The notes: generated by a model from the letters alone, not told the origin. 64,000 nucleotides of DNA from Allobosea sp. CS1GBMeth4 (GCF_900185715.1 NZ_FYAS01000011.1:1-64000); one strand, 5' to 3'; positions 1-11,762 are shown, counted from the first letter of the stretch. Translations and numbers: made by a program.

Positions 1-70
1 CCACCGCCTGAACCGCCGCCGCCTGAACCGCCACCGCCTGAACCGCCGCCGCCTGAACCGCCACCGCCGC
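1..70 (-). repeat. 15-bp/30-bp tandem repeat coding GGGGS
   Basis: On the + strand a 15-base unit ending in GCCTGAA recurs four times. One codon alternates (GGC/GGT), so the true period is 30 bases. In the minus-strand gene each unit encodes GGGGS. The array probably continues left of the window. It is in frame, so copy-number change would lengthen or shorten the linker without a frameshift. Confidence 0.85.
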
Positions 71-497
71 CCGACCCGCCGCCACCCGCGCCGCTCGCAC
101 CGCTGCCGCCAGAGCCGCCGCTGTTGGAGTTGCTGCTGTCGGATGCGGTGTTGCTCGCGCCGGTGGACTCGGCATTGCCGCCGAAATTGCCGCCATCATT
201 GCCCCGGCCGCCGGGGCCGCTCGGCCCGCTCGGTCCGATGCTGCCCGTGACGTCTTCGGGTTCCAGGATGCCGAAACCCGGACGCCGGGCCGAGATGACG
301 TTGCATCGCGTCTTCGCGTTGGGGAACCTGCGCTGGAACTGCCGCAGCTGAGCTTGCGATCCGGATTTGAGAGCCGTGTCGCAGAGATCGTCCAGGCGTG
401 TCGCCGCCAATGTCTTCTCTGGAACGACCATGGAACCTGCCGTCGCGAAAGCGGCCATTAAGACCCAAGACTTGAGTTGTCTCTTGAGGACACTCAT
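1..497 (-). CDS. Secreted Gly/Ser-repeat protein, 3' end cut by window edge
   Basis: I do not recognise a family. The frame reads from an ATG at 497 leftwards off the window, giving 165 visible residues. Residues 1-31 look like a Sec signal peptide: basic start (KRQLK), hydrophobic core (WVLMAAFATAGSMVV), cleavage near TLA-A. Residues 32-80 are a small domain with two cysteines (C39, C65). From residue 85 the chain becomes Gly/Ser/Asn rich and ends in repeated GGGGS units. The signal peptide and flexible tail suggest an exported or surface-linked protein, possibly with another domain beyond the edge. The start is uncertain because AAGGA abuts the ATG; a second ATG lies at 458. It is divergent from gyrA across a 498-base gap. 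Confidence 0.7.
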   Translation of the reverse strand, partial: MSVLKRQLKSWVLMAAFATAGSMVVPEKTLAATRLDDLCDTALKSGSQAQLRQFQRRFPNAKTRCNVISARRPGFGILEPEDVTGSIGPSGPSGPGGRGNDGGNFGGNAESTGASNTASDSSNSNSGGSGGSGASGAGGGGSGGGGGSGGGGSGGGGSGGGGSGG

Positions 498-995
498 TCC
501 TTGGATCTTAAGCTCACGTCGAGCCTCAAACCTGAAGAATGGCTTCGGATCTGAATGTTTAAATTCAGGCATCTGCTTTTCCTCCCCGAAAGGAATGCGC
601 TCACCTGCAGTCGCTTCGACATGCCGGTGAGCGTCGGAATAGAGCTTTGTTTCTTGGTTGAATTTACCATTTATTAGGAAGTTCGCCCGGCATTTCTTTG
701 GGTAGTACCTTCGGATTAGTTCATCCCCCGACCGCGCAGGGGCCTGGCGTGCTCGACCGGGAGGCGGCTCTGCCGGCGGGCGGCGGGCCGGGCGGATTGC
801 CGGAGCGCGGGCGCGCCCGGGCGCAAACATGGCGAGATTGGGGAGGGCGTGCGAAAGCGAATCAAAAAGCGCTCGTAACGCGCTGCGGGGAAAGGGTTTT
901 ATTTTCTCTGCATAGAAGCGCGTTTTGCTGGCTTCGCGCGCCGGAATCGGCTAGCCAGAACGTTGAAAAACCAGCGGTAAACGGGACTTTTTCCC
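498..995. other. Divergent intergenic region before gyrA, with two inverted repeats
   Basis: No gene is supported here. The part from about 520 to 720 is clearly more AT-rich than the surrounding genome, as expected of a promoter region. Two perfect inverted repeats are present: CTGAAT (551-556) with ATTCAG (563-568), and CGCTCACC (598-605) with GGTGAGCG (626-633). Neither has a T-tract, so they look more like operators or mRNA hairpins than terminators. I could not assign a convincing -35/-10 pair. Confidence 0.5.
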
Positions 996-3776
<2,781 letters not shown>

Positions 3777-3814
3777 GAGCGCCCCTTCGCCGACTTTCGC
3801 GTCTGTCGTTGCAT

Positions 3815-3851
3815 GTCCCGGGGCGAGTTCGGCTCGCCCCGGGACTTTTTT
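3815..3851 (+). terminator. Rho-independent terminator of gyrA
   Basis: A perfect 13-bp stem, GTCCCGGGGCGAG (3815-3827) with CTCGCCCCGGGAC (3833-3845), has loop TTCGG and is followed by six T. It lies 38 bases after the gyrA stop. Confidence 0.93.
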
Positions 3852-3937
3852 CGTGAGTCCGAGCCTCGCCGGCGCCCTCGCGGCTCAGCCGCGGCGCTCG
3901 TCCGGAAGGATTCGCCCGGGCCGGGGAACCGGTTCCG

Positions 3938-5710
3938 TCAGCGCAGCAGGGGGAGCGCCGGGCCTGGCGCGCGCAGGGCGGCGTCGATCTCGGGCGTGAA
4001 GGCGGCGCCGAAGAAGGGGCCACGGACATCGAAGGGCACGCGCGTCGAGGTCGTGGTCGAGCTCAAGGCTCCGTTGAGGTCGAGCCAGCGCCGGCCGAGA
4101 TCGGCCGTGCCGTTCAGGACGACGGTGTAGCCGGAGCCGGCGAGCTGGGTTTCGGTGAGATAGAGCACGCCGAGATTGGCCAGCGCGGTGAGCTGCAAGG
4201 TTTCGAAGGCGCTCTTGCCCTGGCGCCAGTCGCGCGCCGAGGCCGGCGGCTTCTCGGCCTTGCGCAACAGGTCGGGGAAGGCGATGCCGCGGAACTCGCC
4301 CTGCCGGATCGTCAGATTGGCCCGGCCGGTGAGCGAGCCCACGACCTGGTCGACATCGCTGCCGACCCCGTCGAAGGAGAGTTGCCCGCTCGCCGTGCCG
4401 CTGAGGCGGGCGAGCTCCGGCAGATCGTCGGCGGCGAGCGCCAGGTTCAGCTTCTCGACCCCGAATTGCAGCTTGACGTCGGCTCCGGCCGCGACCGGCG
4501 TCGCGAGGATGCGGGCCCGCGTCGTGCCGCCATAGGCGGCGGCGCGCAGGAGGGCGGCTTCGAACCGCCCCTTGCGGATCAGGAGCTGGGCGGCGAGATC
4601 GCCGAAGCGCGCCGGGCCGATCCGGGCCGAGTCGAGCGACAGGCGCAGGTCGACGTCATTGGCCGTCCAGCCGTCGAATTCGAGCGGCATGCTGCCGGTC
4701 TCGCCGCCGGACCGGACCTGCGGCTCGGCCTGGCGGAGCAGCCGCCCGAGATCGAATTCGGCTCCGGCGAGCGTCCCGGACAGAGCCCAGTTCGGCATCG
4801 CGCCCTCGAGCTTGAGGGCGCCTTCCAGCCGGTCGCCGTCGACCTTGGCGACGACGGTGTCGAGCGAGACGCTGGCCTGGCTGACCTGGGCCCGTGCCGT
4901 CAGCTCGACCTGCTGGACCAGCGAGGCGATGCGCGGGCGTGGGCCGATCCAGGCGAGCGCGTCGGACAGCGATTTCGTGCTGAACTCGACCTCACCGCTG
5001 GTGAGCTTCTGGGTGGTCGAGCGCGTGCCCTCGAGGCGCAGGCGCATCAGCCGGGAGCCGAGCGAGAGCGCGGTGCGGGCCCGCTCGCCCGCCACCGGCC
5101 AGAGCAGGTCGATGTCGGTGGCCTCGCCGCGCCAGGTCAGCGAGCCGGCGAGGGCGATCGGCGCCCTGGCGTCGCGCTCCTCGACGACGATGTTGACGTC
5201 GCGCAGCGTGGTCAGGACCGTCTCGGCCGAGCGCATCATGATGCTGCCGGAGGTCAGGACGAGCCGGGGCTGGCTCTCCAGGCGGGCGAGATAGCCGACG
5301 GCGCGGTCCAGCCAGTCGGCATAGCCGCCGGCATCGGCCGCGACCGCGATGTCGAGCTCGGGAGCGACCAGGTCGATGCGATCGAAGTCGAGCTCGCCGC
5401 CGATCAGCGACAGCAGGCGCGCCCGCGCCCGCAGGCGTGCGGCCTTGCCGGAGAGCACGCCCTGCGGATCGCTGAGCGTCACATCCGACAGGCTGATCCG
5501 GGGCAGGGGCAGGAATGCGATTTCGGCGCGGCGCAGCGCCGTCACCTTGAGTCCGGTGCGCGCCTCGATGCCGGCGACGACGGAGCGCTCGACCTGCGAC
5601 AGCGCCAGATTCCACGGCTGCAGCCCGAGCGCGAGCAGCAGCGCGGCGGCGGCGAGGCCGAGGATGAGAGCGCGTCGTGACATGGCCTGGCGTGTGGCCT
5701 TCATCGGCAT
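3938..5710 (-). CDS. AsmA family protein
   Basis: About 590 residues. One N-terminal membrane anchor (hydrophobic run ALILGLAAAALLLALGL) is followed by a large extracytoplasmic region with the AsmA opening pattern: VERSVVAGIEARTGLKV, then ISLSDVTLSDP. AsmA-like proteins are inner-membrane-anchored periplasmic proteins linked to outer membrane assembly and lipid transfer; that role is known for the family, not shown here. The frame is open to 5827, but I prefer the ATG at 5710 or 5704 (or 5683) because residues before that are Pro/Arg-rich and unlike a signal anchor. No clear Shine-Dalgarno decides between them. It lies 150 bases downstream of fbpB on the same strand. Confidence 0.85.
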   Translation of the reverse strand: MPMKATRQAMSRRALILGLAAAALLLALGLQPWNLALSQVERSVVAGIEARTGLKVTALRRAEIAFLPLPRISLSDVTLSDPQGVLSGKAARLRARARLLSLIGGELDFDRIDLVAPELDIAVAADAGGYADWLDRAVGYLARLESQPRLVLTSGSIMMRSAETVLTTLRDVNIVVEERDARAPIALAGSLTWRGEATDIDLLWPVAGERARTALSLGSRLMRLRLEGTRSTTQKLTSGEVEFSTKSLSDALAWIGPRPRIASLVQQVELTARAQVSQASVSLDTVVAKVDGDRLEGALKLEGAMPNWALSGTLAGAEFDLGRLLRQAEPQVRSGGETGSMPLEFDGWTANDVDLRLSLDSARIGPARFGDLAAQLLIRKGRFEAALLRAAAYGGTTRARILATPVAAGADVKLQFGVEKLNLALAADDLPELARLSGTASGQLSFDGVGSDVDQVVGSLTGRANLTIRQGEFRGIAFPDLLRKAEKPPASARDWRQGKSAFETLQLTALANLGVLYLTETQLAGSGYTVVLNGTADLGRRWLDLNGALSSTTTSTRVPFDVRGPFFGAAFTPEIDAALRAPGPALPLLR

Positions 5711-5860
5711 GACGGCGGAGGTCTCGTCGTCAGGCAACCTGATAACGCGACCGAATCGGCCGGGAGGCCGGCATGCGTCGCGCGGCAAGGGTTTATTCCC
5801 CCGGCCGGCGAATGTCGAGTTCGGCATCGGAACGGGCGGCGCGAAACCCGGGGAAACATC

Positions 5861-7555
5861 TCAGTTTCGGGCCGATTCCGGCCGCTTCCCGTCGGAACGG
5901 GCGAGGCTCAGCGCCGGGTAGATGCCGATGGCGACGATCAGCAGCGCCGCCAGGGCGCCGTCCTCGAAGACGCCGCGGGAGGCGTGACCGTAGACCAGCG
6001 TCGACAGGGTGTCGAAGTTGAGCGGGCGCAGCAGCAGCGTCGCCGGCAGTTCCTTCATGCAGTCGACGAAGACGAGCAGGGCCGCGGCGGCGACGGCCGG
6101 GCGCGTGAGCGGCCAGTGCAGCCGGCGCAGCAATTCGCGCCGGTCGGCGCCGAGCGAACGGGCGGCATCGTCGATGCGCGGCGAGATCCGGGCATAACCG
6201 CTTTCCACCCCGTTCACGGCGATGGTCAGGAAGCGCACGAGATAGGCGATGACCAGCGCGCCGCCCGAGCCGAGCAGCAACAGGCCGGGGCTGGCGCCGA
6301 ACAGGGCGCGGCCTGCATCGGCGACGAGGTTGTCGAAGGCGGCCAGCGGCACGAGCAGGCCCAGCGCCAGCACCGTGCCCGGCAGGGCGTAGCCGAGCGA
6401 GGCGATGCGGGCCAGGGTCGGCAGGGCGCGCTCGCGCCCGAGCCGCAGGGCGGCGGCGATGCCGAGGCCGGTCGCGACGATCAGCACGGCGGCGAGGGCG
6501 GAGATGGCGACGGTATTGGCGAAGGCGCGCCAGAGCGCCGGATCGGCCTGGGCGAGGAGATCGCGGCGCCACAATTCGCCGAGCAGATGGGCGAGGGGCA
6601 GCAGCGCGCCGAACAGGGCGGGCAGGGCGCAGGCGAGAGTCGCGAGCCAGGCGTCCCGGCCGGAGAGCGGGATGCGGCCGAGCGGCCGCGGCCGCTTCAC
6701 CGGCAGGGTGAAACGGCGTGCGCCGCGCGTGCGCGCCTCCGCGACCATGAGGCCGACCACGACGAGCAGCATGACGCAGGCGATCTGGGCGGCGCCCGGC
6801 AGCGAGCCGCGGTTGATCCAGGTGGTGTAGACCGAGATCGTCAGCGAGCGGACGCCGAGATACTCGCTGGCGCCGATGTCGTTCAGCGTCTCGAGCAGCG
6901 CCAGCGTCAGCCCGGCCGCCAGCGCCGGGCGCGCCATCGGCAGGCCGATGCGCCAGAACAGGCGCCAGCGCGTGGTGCCGAGGGTGCGCGCGGATTCGAT
7001 CAGCGCCGCGCTCTGCATGGCGAAGAGGGCGCGGACGCTGAGATAGACGTAAGGATACAGCACCAGCCCGAGGATCAGGATCGCGCCCGGCAGGTTGCGC
7101 GGGTCGGGAAACCAGTAGTCGCGCAGCGAGCGCCAGCCGGTCAGGGCCCGGAGCGCGCTCTGCAGCGGCCCCTGGAAGCCGAGGATTTCGACGTAGACAT
7201 AGGCGGTGATGTAGGTCGGCAGCGCCAGCGGCAGCACGAGCAGCCATTCCAGGCTGCGGCGGCCCGGAAACTCGTATTGCGTCACCAGCCAGGCGGCGCC
7301 GATGCCGACGCTGCCGCAGAACAGGGCGACGCCGGCGAGCAGCAGCCCGGTGTTCCAGAGCGCGGCGGGCAGGACGTTGGCGGTCAGATGCGGCCAGATC
7401 GCCAGCGCCTCGCGCGAGGATGCGGTGAGGGCGAGCGCCAGGACCGGGAGCGCGACCAGGCAGGCGGCGGCTGCCGTCAGGTAGACCAGACGTGTCGACG
7501 GCCGCCAGCGAGCTGGCGGCCGTGCTGCGGACAGGGCTGATGCGTTCAGGCTCAA
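5861..7555 (-). CDS. fbpB: Fe(3+) ABC transporter permease, FbpB type
   Basis: Fused double permease, 564 residues with about 12 membrane segments. Two copies of the ABC permease EAA loop are visible: SARTLGTTRWRLFWRIGLP in the first half and DAARSLGADRRELLRRLHWP in the second. This is the architecture of FbpB/SfuB/HitB, which carry periplasmic ferric iron delivered by FbpA across the inner membrane. The start is TTG at 7555, overlapping the TGA of fbpA in the 4-base string TTGA, which implies translational coupling. No ATPase gene follows; the next gene is an AsmA protein, so the ATPase must be encoded elsewhere. Confidence 0.93.
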   Translation of the reverse strand: MSLNASALSAARPPARWRPSTRLVYLTAAAACLVALPVLALALTASSREALAIWPHLTANVLPAALWNTGLLLAGVALFCGSVGIGAAWLVTQYEFPGRRSLEWLLVLPLALPTYITAYVYVEILGFQGPLQSALRALTGWRSLRDYWFPDPRNLPGAILILGLVLYPYVYLSVRALFAMQSAALIESARTLGTTRWRLFWRIGLPMARPALAAGLTLALLETLNDIGASEYLGVRSLTISVYTTWINRGSLPGAAQIACVMLLVVVGLMVAEARTRGARRFTLPVKRPRPLGRIPLSGRDAWLATLACALPALFGALLPLAHLLGELWRRDLLAQADPALWRAFANTVAISALAAVLIVATGLGIAAALRLGRERALPTLARIASLGYALPGTVLALGLLVPLAAFDNLVADAGRALFGASPGLLLLGSGGALVIAYLVRFLTIAVNGVESGYARISPRIDDAARSLGADRRELLRRLHWPLTRPAVAAAALLVFVDCMKELPATLLLRPLNFDTLSTLVYGHASRGVFEDGALAALLIVAIGIYPALSLARSDGKRPESARN

Positions 7556-8565
7556 TTGTCGAAGCCGACCTTGTCGACCAGTTCGGAGGCGGCCTTGCGG
7601 TTCCTGGCGACCTCGCCGAGCGGGGTCGTGTCGGGCGTCAGGGCGCCGAGCAGCCTGACCGCCGCAGCCTCCTTGACGGCGGGATTGACCGGGTACTCGA
7701 AATTCCCGTCGGCATAAAGGGTCTGGGCCTTCTCGCCGAGCATGTACTCGATCAGCTTGACGGCGTTCTCCTTGTTGGGCGCGTTCTTCGCGATCGCCGC
7801 GGCCGAGACGTTCACATGGGTGCCGCCGCCGCTGAAGCTGGTCTTGAGCGGCTTGATCGCGTCGTACCAGCTCTTCTGCTCATTGGTCGCCTTGCTCATC
7901 AGCCCGATATAGTAGGTGTTGATGAGGGCGATGTCGCATTGGCCCGAGAGGATGTCGCGGGCGACGTCGCGATCGCCTCCGCCGGGCTTGCGGGCGGTGT
8001 TGGCCTTGAGCGCCTTCAGATAGGCTTCGGTCTTCTCGGCGCCGTTGCGGGCGAGATAGGCGGCGAAGAAGGCATTGTTGTAGGGATGCTGGCCCGAGCG
8101 GATGCAGAACTTGCCCTTCCATTTCGGATCGGCGAGCTCCTCATAGCTGATCGCGTCCTGCTTCACCCGCTCCTTGGAGACGACGACGACGCGGGCACGC
8201 TGAGTCAGCGTCACCCAGTTGTCGCCGGCGCCGCGCAGGGCGGCGGGGACGGTCTTGTCGACGGTGGCCGACTGCACCGGCTGGGTGATCCCGGCATCGG
8301 CCGCGGCCTGGATCTCGCCGACATCGACGACCAGCATGACATCGGCCGGGCTGTTGGCGCCCTCGGCCTGGATGCGCTGCTGCAGCCCGTCCTTGAGGAA
8401 GACCGCGTTGACCTTGATGCCGGTGTCCTTGGTGAAGGCCTCGATGACCGGGTTGAGCAGGGCCGGCTCGCGCGTGGTGTAGAGATTGACGCTCTGGGCG
8501 AGGGCGGGCGCCGCCAGCAGGCAGGAGGCGAGCGCTGTCGCGGCGAGCGCGGTCTTGGTGGTCAT
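7552..8565 (-). CDS. fbpA: Fe(3+) ABC transporter substrate-binding protein, FbpA type
   Basis: Periplasmic iron-binding protein of 337 residues. Signal peptide residues 1-23 (cleavage after APALA), then the mature start VNLYTTREPALLNPVIEAF typical of FbpA/FutA. The NTYYIG segment carries the tandem tyrosines that bind ferric iron in this family. It captures Fe(III) in the periplasm and passes it to FbpB. Start ATG at 8565 has a good Shine-Dalgarno (AAGGAG, 8 bases upstream). It is first in a two-gene operon with fbpB. The upstream region holds two TTAGAATT half-sites that may bind the iron regulator Irr. Confidence 0.93.
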   Translation of the reverse strand: MTTKTALAATALASCLLAAPALAQSVNLYTTREPALLNPVIEAFTKDTGIKVNAVFLKDGLQQRIQAEGANSPADVMLVVDVGEIQAAADAGITQPVQSATVDKTVPAALRGAGDNWVTLTQRARVVVVSKERVKQDAISYEELADPKWKGKFCIRSGQHPYNNAFFAAYLARNGAEKTEAYLKALKANTARKPGGGDRDVARDILSGQCDIALINTYYIGLMSKATNEQKSWYDAIKPLKTSFSGGGTHVNVSAAAIAKNAPNKENAVKLIEYMLGEKAQTLYADGNFEYPVNPAVKEAAAVRLLGALTPDTTPLGEVARNRKAASELVDKVGFDN

Positions 8566-9091
8566 GGGTCGCTCCTTCGTGAGGGACGCCGGGGTCGGCC
8601 TCGTCGAAGGCAGCGGTTAGTCGCGCGGCTCGCGGTGGTCAAGGAAAAAAGCTTTTTGTTTCAATGTGTTGTATCAATTCTAAACTGCGTATCCTTTATA
8701 GGAATTCTAATCTTCGTGGTACGCGCCTCGATTTCGGGCATGAGGGGCTGCCTCGCTGCCAGGCTTACGGGGCGAGGCCGGAACGACGCCTCGCGCCGCC
8801 CTGCAGTTGCGGGAGGGGCCCGGCTGCTACCGGGGTATTCGTGATATTTCTACAACAATTGCTCGTATTACGGTGAAGCCCGGCCGAACCGCCATGATTG
8901 CCGCGAAGCCGCCACAAAGCAGCCTCAGCTGCAAATTTCAGTAACTATCTGAGATACGGAAGAATTAAGCCCCGACCGGCAGAATTCGGAGCACGGAAAG
9001 CTTCGCGGGCCGCAGGGGAGCGCGTGATTGCGGGGGCGGTCGGCGGCGTGGCACATCTGGTGCCCGCCAGGTGGGTGGCGGGACGAGTTGG
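8566..9091. other. Divergent intergenic region between fbpA and ilvD
   Basis: About 525 bases without a supported gene. The segment 8640-8720 is AT-rich and is the likely fbpA promoter region; 8835-8880 is a second AT-rich stretch, probably serving ilvD. I see no hairpin with a T-tract and no RNA gene. Confidence 0.6.
8674..8712 (-). promoter_or_regulatory. Possible iron-responsive (Irr/ICE-like) site upstream of fbpA
   Basis: On the minus strand there are two copies of TTAGAATT (8683-8676 and 8710-8703), 27 bases apart. TTAGAA is the half-site of the Irr control element, whose full form TTAGAA-N3-TTCTAA is present at 61525. The partner halves here are degenerate. Location before an iron uptake operon supports the idea; the weak symmetry argues for caution. 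Confidence 0.4.
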
Positions 9092-10822
9092 ATGGACGTG
9101 CGGGTTTTCGATAAGTCAAAGCTGCCGAGCCGGCATGTCAGCGTCGGGCCGGCCCGCGCGCCGCATCGCTCCTATTATTACGCGATGGGCATGACCGCGA
9201 AGCAGATCGCGCAGCCCTTCGTCGGCGTCGCCTCGTGCTGGAACGAGGCCGCGCCCTGCAACATCGCCCTGATGCGCCAGGCCCAGGCGGTGAAGAAGGG
9301 CGTCGCCTCGGCCAACGGCACGCCGCGCGAATTCTGCACGATCACCGTGACCGACGGCATCGCCATGGGGCACCAGGGCATGAAGTCGTCGCTCGCCTCG
9401 CGCGAGGTGATCGCCGACTCGGTCGAGCTCACCATGCGCGGCCATTGCTATGACGCGCTGGTCGGCCTCGCCGGCTGCGACAAGTCGCTGCCCGGCATGA
9501 TGATGGCGATGGTGCGCCTCAACGTGCCCTCCATCTTCATCTATGGCGGCTCGATCCTGCCCGGCACCTTCAAGGGCCGCCCGGTGACGGTGCAGGACGT
9601 GTTCGAGGCCGTCGGCAAGCATTCGGTCGGCGCGATGTCCGACGAGGACCTGAAGGAGCTCGAGGAGGTCGCCTGCCCGTCCGCCGGCTCGTGCGGCGCC
9701 CAGTTCACCGCCAACACCATGGCGACCGTCGCCGAGGCGATCGGCCTGGCCTTGCCCTATAGCTGCGGCGCTCCGGCACCCTATGACGTGCGCGACACCT
9801 TCTGCTACACCGCCGGCGAGATGGTGATGGAGCTGATCGCCCGGAACATCCGGCCGCGCGACATCGTCACCCGCAAGGCGCTCGAGAACGCGGCCATGGT
9901 GGTCGCGGCCTCGGGCGGCTCGACCAATGCCGCGCTGCACCTGCCGGCGATCGCACATGAATGCGGCATCGACTTCGATCTCTTTGCCGTCGCCGAGATC
10001 TTCAAGAGGACGCCTTACGTCGCCGACCTGAAGCCGGGCGGGAAATACGTCGCCAAGGACATGTTCGAGGTCGGCGGCATCCCGCTCCTGATGAAGACGC
10101 TGCTCGACAACGGCTATCTGCACGGCGACTGCATGACCGTGACCGGCCGGACCATCGCCGAGAACCTCGCCGGCGTGAAATGGAACGACCAGCAGGACGT
10201 GGTGCGTCCGGCGGACAAGCCCATCACCGCGACCGGCGGCGTCGTCGGCCTCGAGGGCAATCTCGCTCCGGAGGGGGCGATCGTGAAGATCGCCGGGATG
10301 CCGCAGGAGAGCCTGGTCTTCACCGGCCCGGCCCGCTGCTTCGATTGCGAGGAAGACGCCTTCAAGGCCGTGACCAACCGCGACTACGAGGTCGGCGACG
10401 TGCTGGTGATCCGCTATGAGGGGCCCAAGGGCGGCCCGGGCATGCGCGAGATGCTGGCGACCACGGCGGCGCTCTACGGCCAGGGCATGGGCGACAAGGT
10501 CGCGCTGATCACCGATGGCCGCTTCTCGGGCGCGACGCGCGGTTTCTGCGTCGGCCATGTCGGCCCCGAGGCCGCCGTCGGCGGGCCGATCGGCCTGATC
10601 CGCGACGGCGACATCATCGAGCTCGACGCCATCACAGGAAAGCTCGCAGTCCGCCTTTCTGATGCCGAACTTGAGGAGCGTCGTAAGGCCTGGACACCGC
10701 GCAAGACGGATTACACGTCGGGCGCGCTCTGGAAATACGCGCAGACGGTCGGATCCGCCAAGGGCGGCGCCGTCACCCATCCGGGAGGCGCAGCCGAGAC
10801 ACAGTGCTATGCGGATCTCTGA
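9092..10822 (+). CDS. ilvD: Dihydroxy-acid dehydratase
   Basis: Converts 2,3-dihydroxy-3-methylbutanoate and the isoleucine-pathway homologue to 2-oxo acids (EC 4.2.1.9) in branched-chain amino acid synthesis. 576 residues. The three Fe-S cysteines are visible: C56 (PCN), C129 (GCDKSLPG) and C201 (SCGAQF). Spacing of 73 and 72, and the shorter length than the E. coli enzyme, fit the 2Fe-2S type. The frame is open to a GTG at 9071, but the ATG at 9092 gives the family N-terminus. The 3' end overlaps the next gene by 14 bases. A sugar-acid dehydratase is a possible alternative within the same superfamily, but the match to IlvD is close. Confidence 0.93.
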   Translation: MDVRVFDKSKLPSRHVSVGPARAPHRSYYYAMGMTAKQIAQPFVGVASCWNEAAPCNIALMRQAQAVKKGVASANGTPREFCTITVTDGIAMGHQGMKSSLASREVIADSVELTMRGHCYDALVGLAGCDKSLPGMMMAMVRLNVPSIFIYGGSILPGTFKGRPVTVQDVFEAVGKHSVGAMSDEDLKELEEVACPSAGSCGAQFTANTMATVAEAIGLALPYSCGAPAPYDVRDTFCYTAGEMVMELIARNIRPRDIVTRKALENAAMVVAASGGSTNAALHLPAIAHECGIDFDLFAVAEIFKRTPYVADLKPGGKYVAKDMFEVGGIPLLMKTLLDNGYLHGDCMTVTGRTIAENLAGVKWNDQQDVVRPADKPITATGGVVGLEGNLAPEGAIVKIAGMPQESLVFTGPARCFDCEEDAFKAVTNRDYEVGDVLVIRYEGPKGGPGMREMLATTAALYGQGMGDKVALITDGRFSGATRGFCVGHVGPEAAVGGPIGLIRDGDIIELDAITGKLAVRLSDAELEERRKAWTPRKTDYTSGALWKYAQTVGSAKGGAVTHPGGAAETQCYADL

Positions 10823-11762
10823 GGTCATCTTCGCCGGAGCCCTGCTGGCTCTGGGCTGCCAGCAGGCAGCCTGGGCGCAGGACGCGTCCGGCCAGCGCGT
10901 GCCGGTGCCGCCGCGCCCCATCCCCGGGGTCGCGCTGCCGGAACCGGAGTCGCAGGACCTCGCCGCGCCCGCTCCGCTCGCTCCCGGCCGCGGCGCGATC
11001 GCGCCGGCGCCGAGCGGGCCTGCCGCCCATACCGCACTGCCGCTCGCCCGCTTCAGCAGCGCCCGCGACGCGCTGAAGGCCTGGATGCGCGATTCCACCG
11101 CCGGCGACCAGGCGGGCGCGGTGCGCGCGCTCGAATACGCCGCCTCCCAGGGCCATCTCGCCGCGCAGTTCAAGCTCGGCCGCGTCTATGCCAGCGGCGA
11201 CGGCGTTCCGGTCAACGATCTCAAGGCCTTCGAGTATTTTTCCAAGATCGCGGACGAGAATGCCGACCAGACTCCCGGCACCTCGGACGGGCGCATCGTC
11301 GCGGCCGCCTTCGTCGCGCTCGGCGGCTATTTCCTCGACGGGATCAAGGGCACCTATGTGAAGCCCAATCCCGACCGCGCCTTCGACATGTTCCACTACG
11401 CCGCCTCCTATTTCGGCGATCCGGACGGCCAGTACAATCTCGCGCGGCTCTATCTCAACGGCACCGGCGTCTCGCGCGATCCGCGCCAGGCGGCGCGCTG
11501 GATGAAGCTCGCGGCCGAGAAGGGCCATGCTCCCGCCCGCGCCGTCTTCGGCGACATGCTGCTGCGCGGCGGCGACGGGGTGCCGCGCCACCCGATCATC
11601 GGGCTGATGTGGCTGGGGCTGGCCCGCGAGGGCGCGGATGCCAGCCGCGAGGGCTGGATCATCGAGCGCTACGACGCCGCCTTCGCCAATGCCAGTGCGA
11701 GCGACCGCACCGCGGCGATGGCGCTGATCGAGCGTCAGCAGGGGCGCGCCGACCGGCGGTGA
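10809..11762 (+). CDS. Secreted Sel1-repeat (SLR) protein
   Basis: 317 residues. Signal peptide residues 1-23 (MRISEVIFAGALLALG then QAAWA-Q), a Pro/Ala-rich linker to about residue 75, then three or four Sel1-like repeats (AAQFKLGRVYASGDGVP, GQYNLARLYLNGTGVS, APARAVFGDMLLRGGDGVP). Such helical repeats act as protein-binding scaffolds, often in the periplasm; no catalytic motif is visible and the partner is unknown. The start codon lies inside the end of ilvD (14-base overlap), implying translational coupling, although no functional link is evident. It ends just before a palindrome cluster. Confidence 0.85.
   Translation: MRISEVIFAGALLALGCQQAAWAQDASGQRVPVPPRPIPGVALPEPESQDLAAPAPLAPGRGAIAPAPSGPAAHTALPLARFSSARDALKAWMRDSTAGDQAGAVRALEYAASQGHLAAQFKLGRVYASGDGVPVNDLKAFEYFSKIADENADQTPGTSDGRIVAAAFVALGGYFLDGIKGTYVKPNPDRAFDMFHYAASYFGDPDGQYNLARLYLNGTGVSRDPRQAARWMKLAAEKGHAPARAVFGDMLLRGGDGVPRHPIIGLMWLGLAREGADASREGWIIERYDAAFANASASDRTAAMALIERQQGRADRR

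Noticed and set aside
1..70. Possible CRISPR or satellite array
   Set aside because: Units are contiguous 15-mers without spacers and encode GGGGS in frame with a real gene.
4382..5680. 432-codon + strand open frame opposite the AsmA gene
   Set aside because: Low-complexity antisense frame; the minus-strand gene has a membrane anchor and AsmA pattern.
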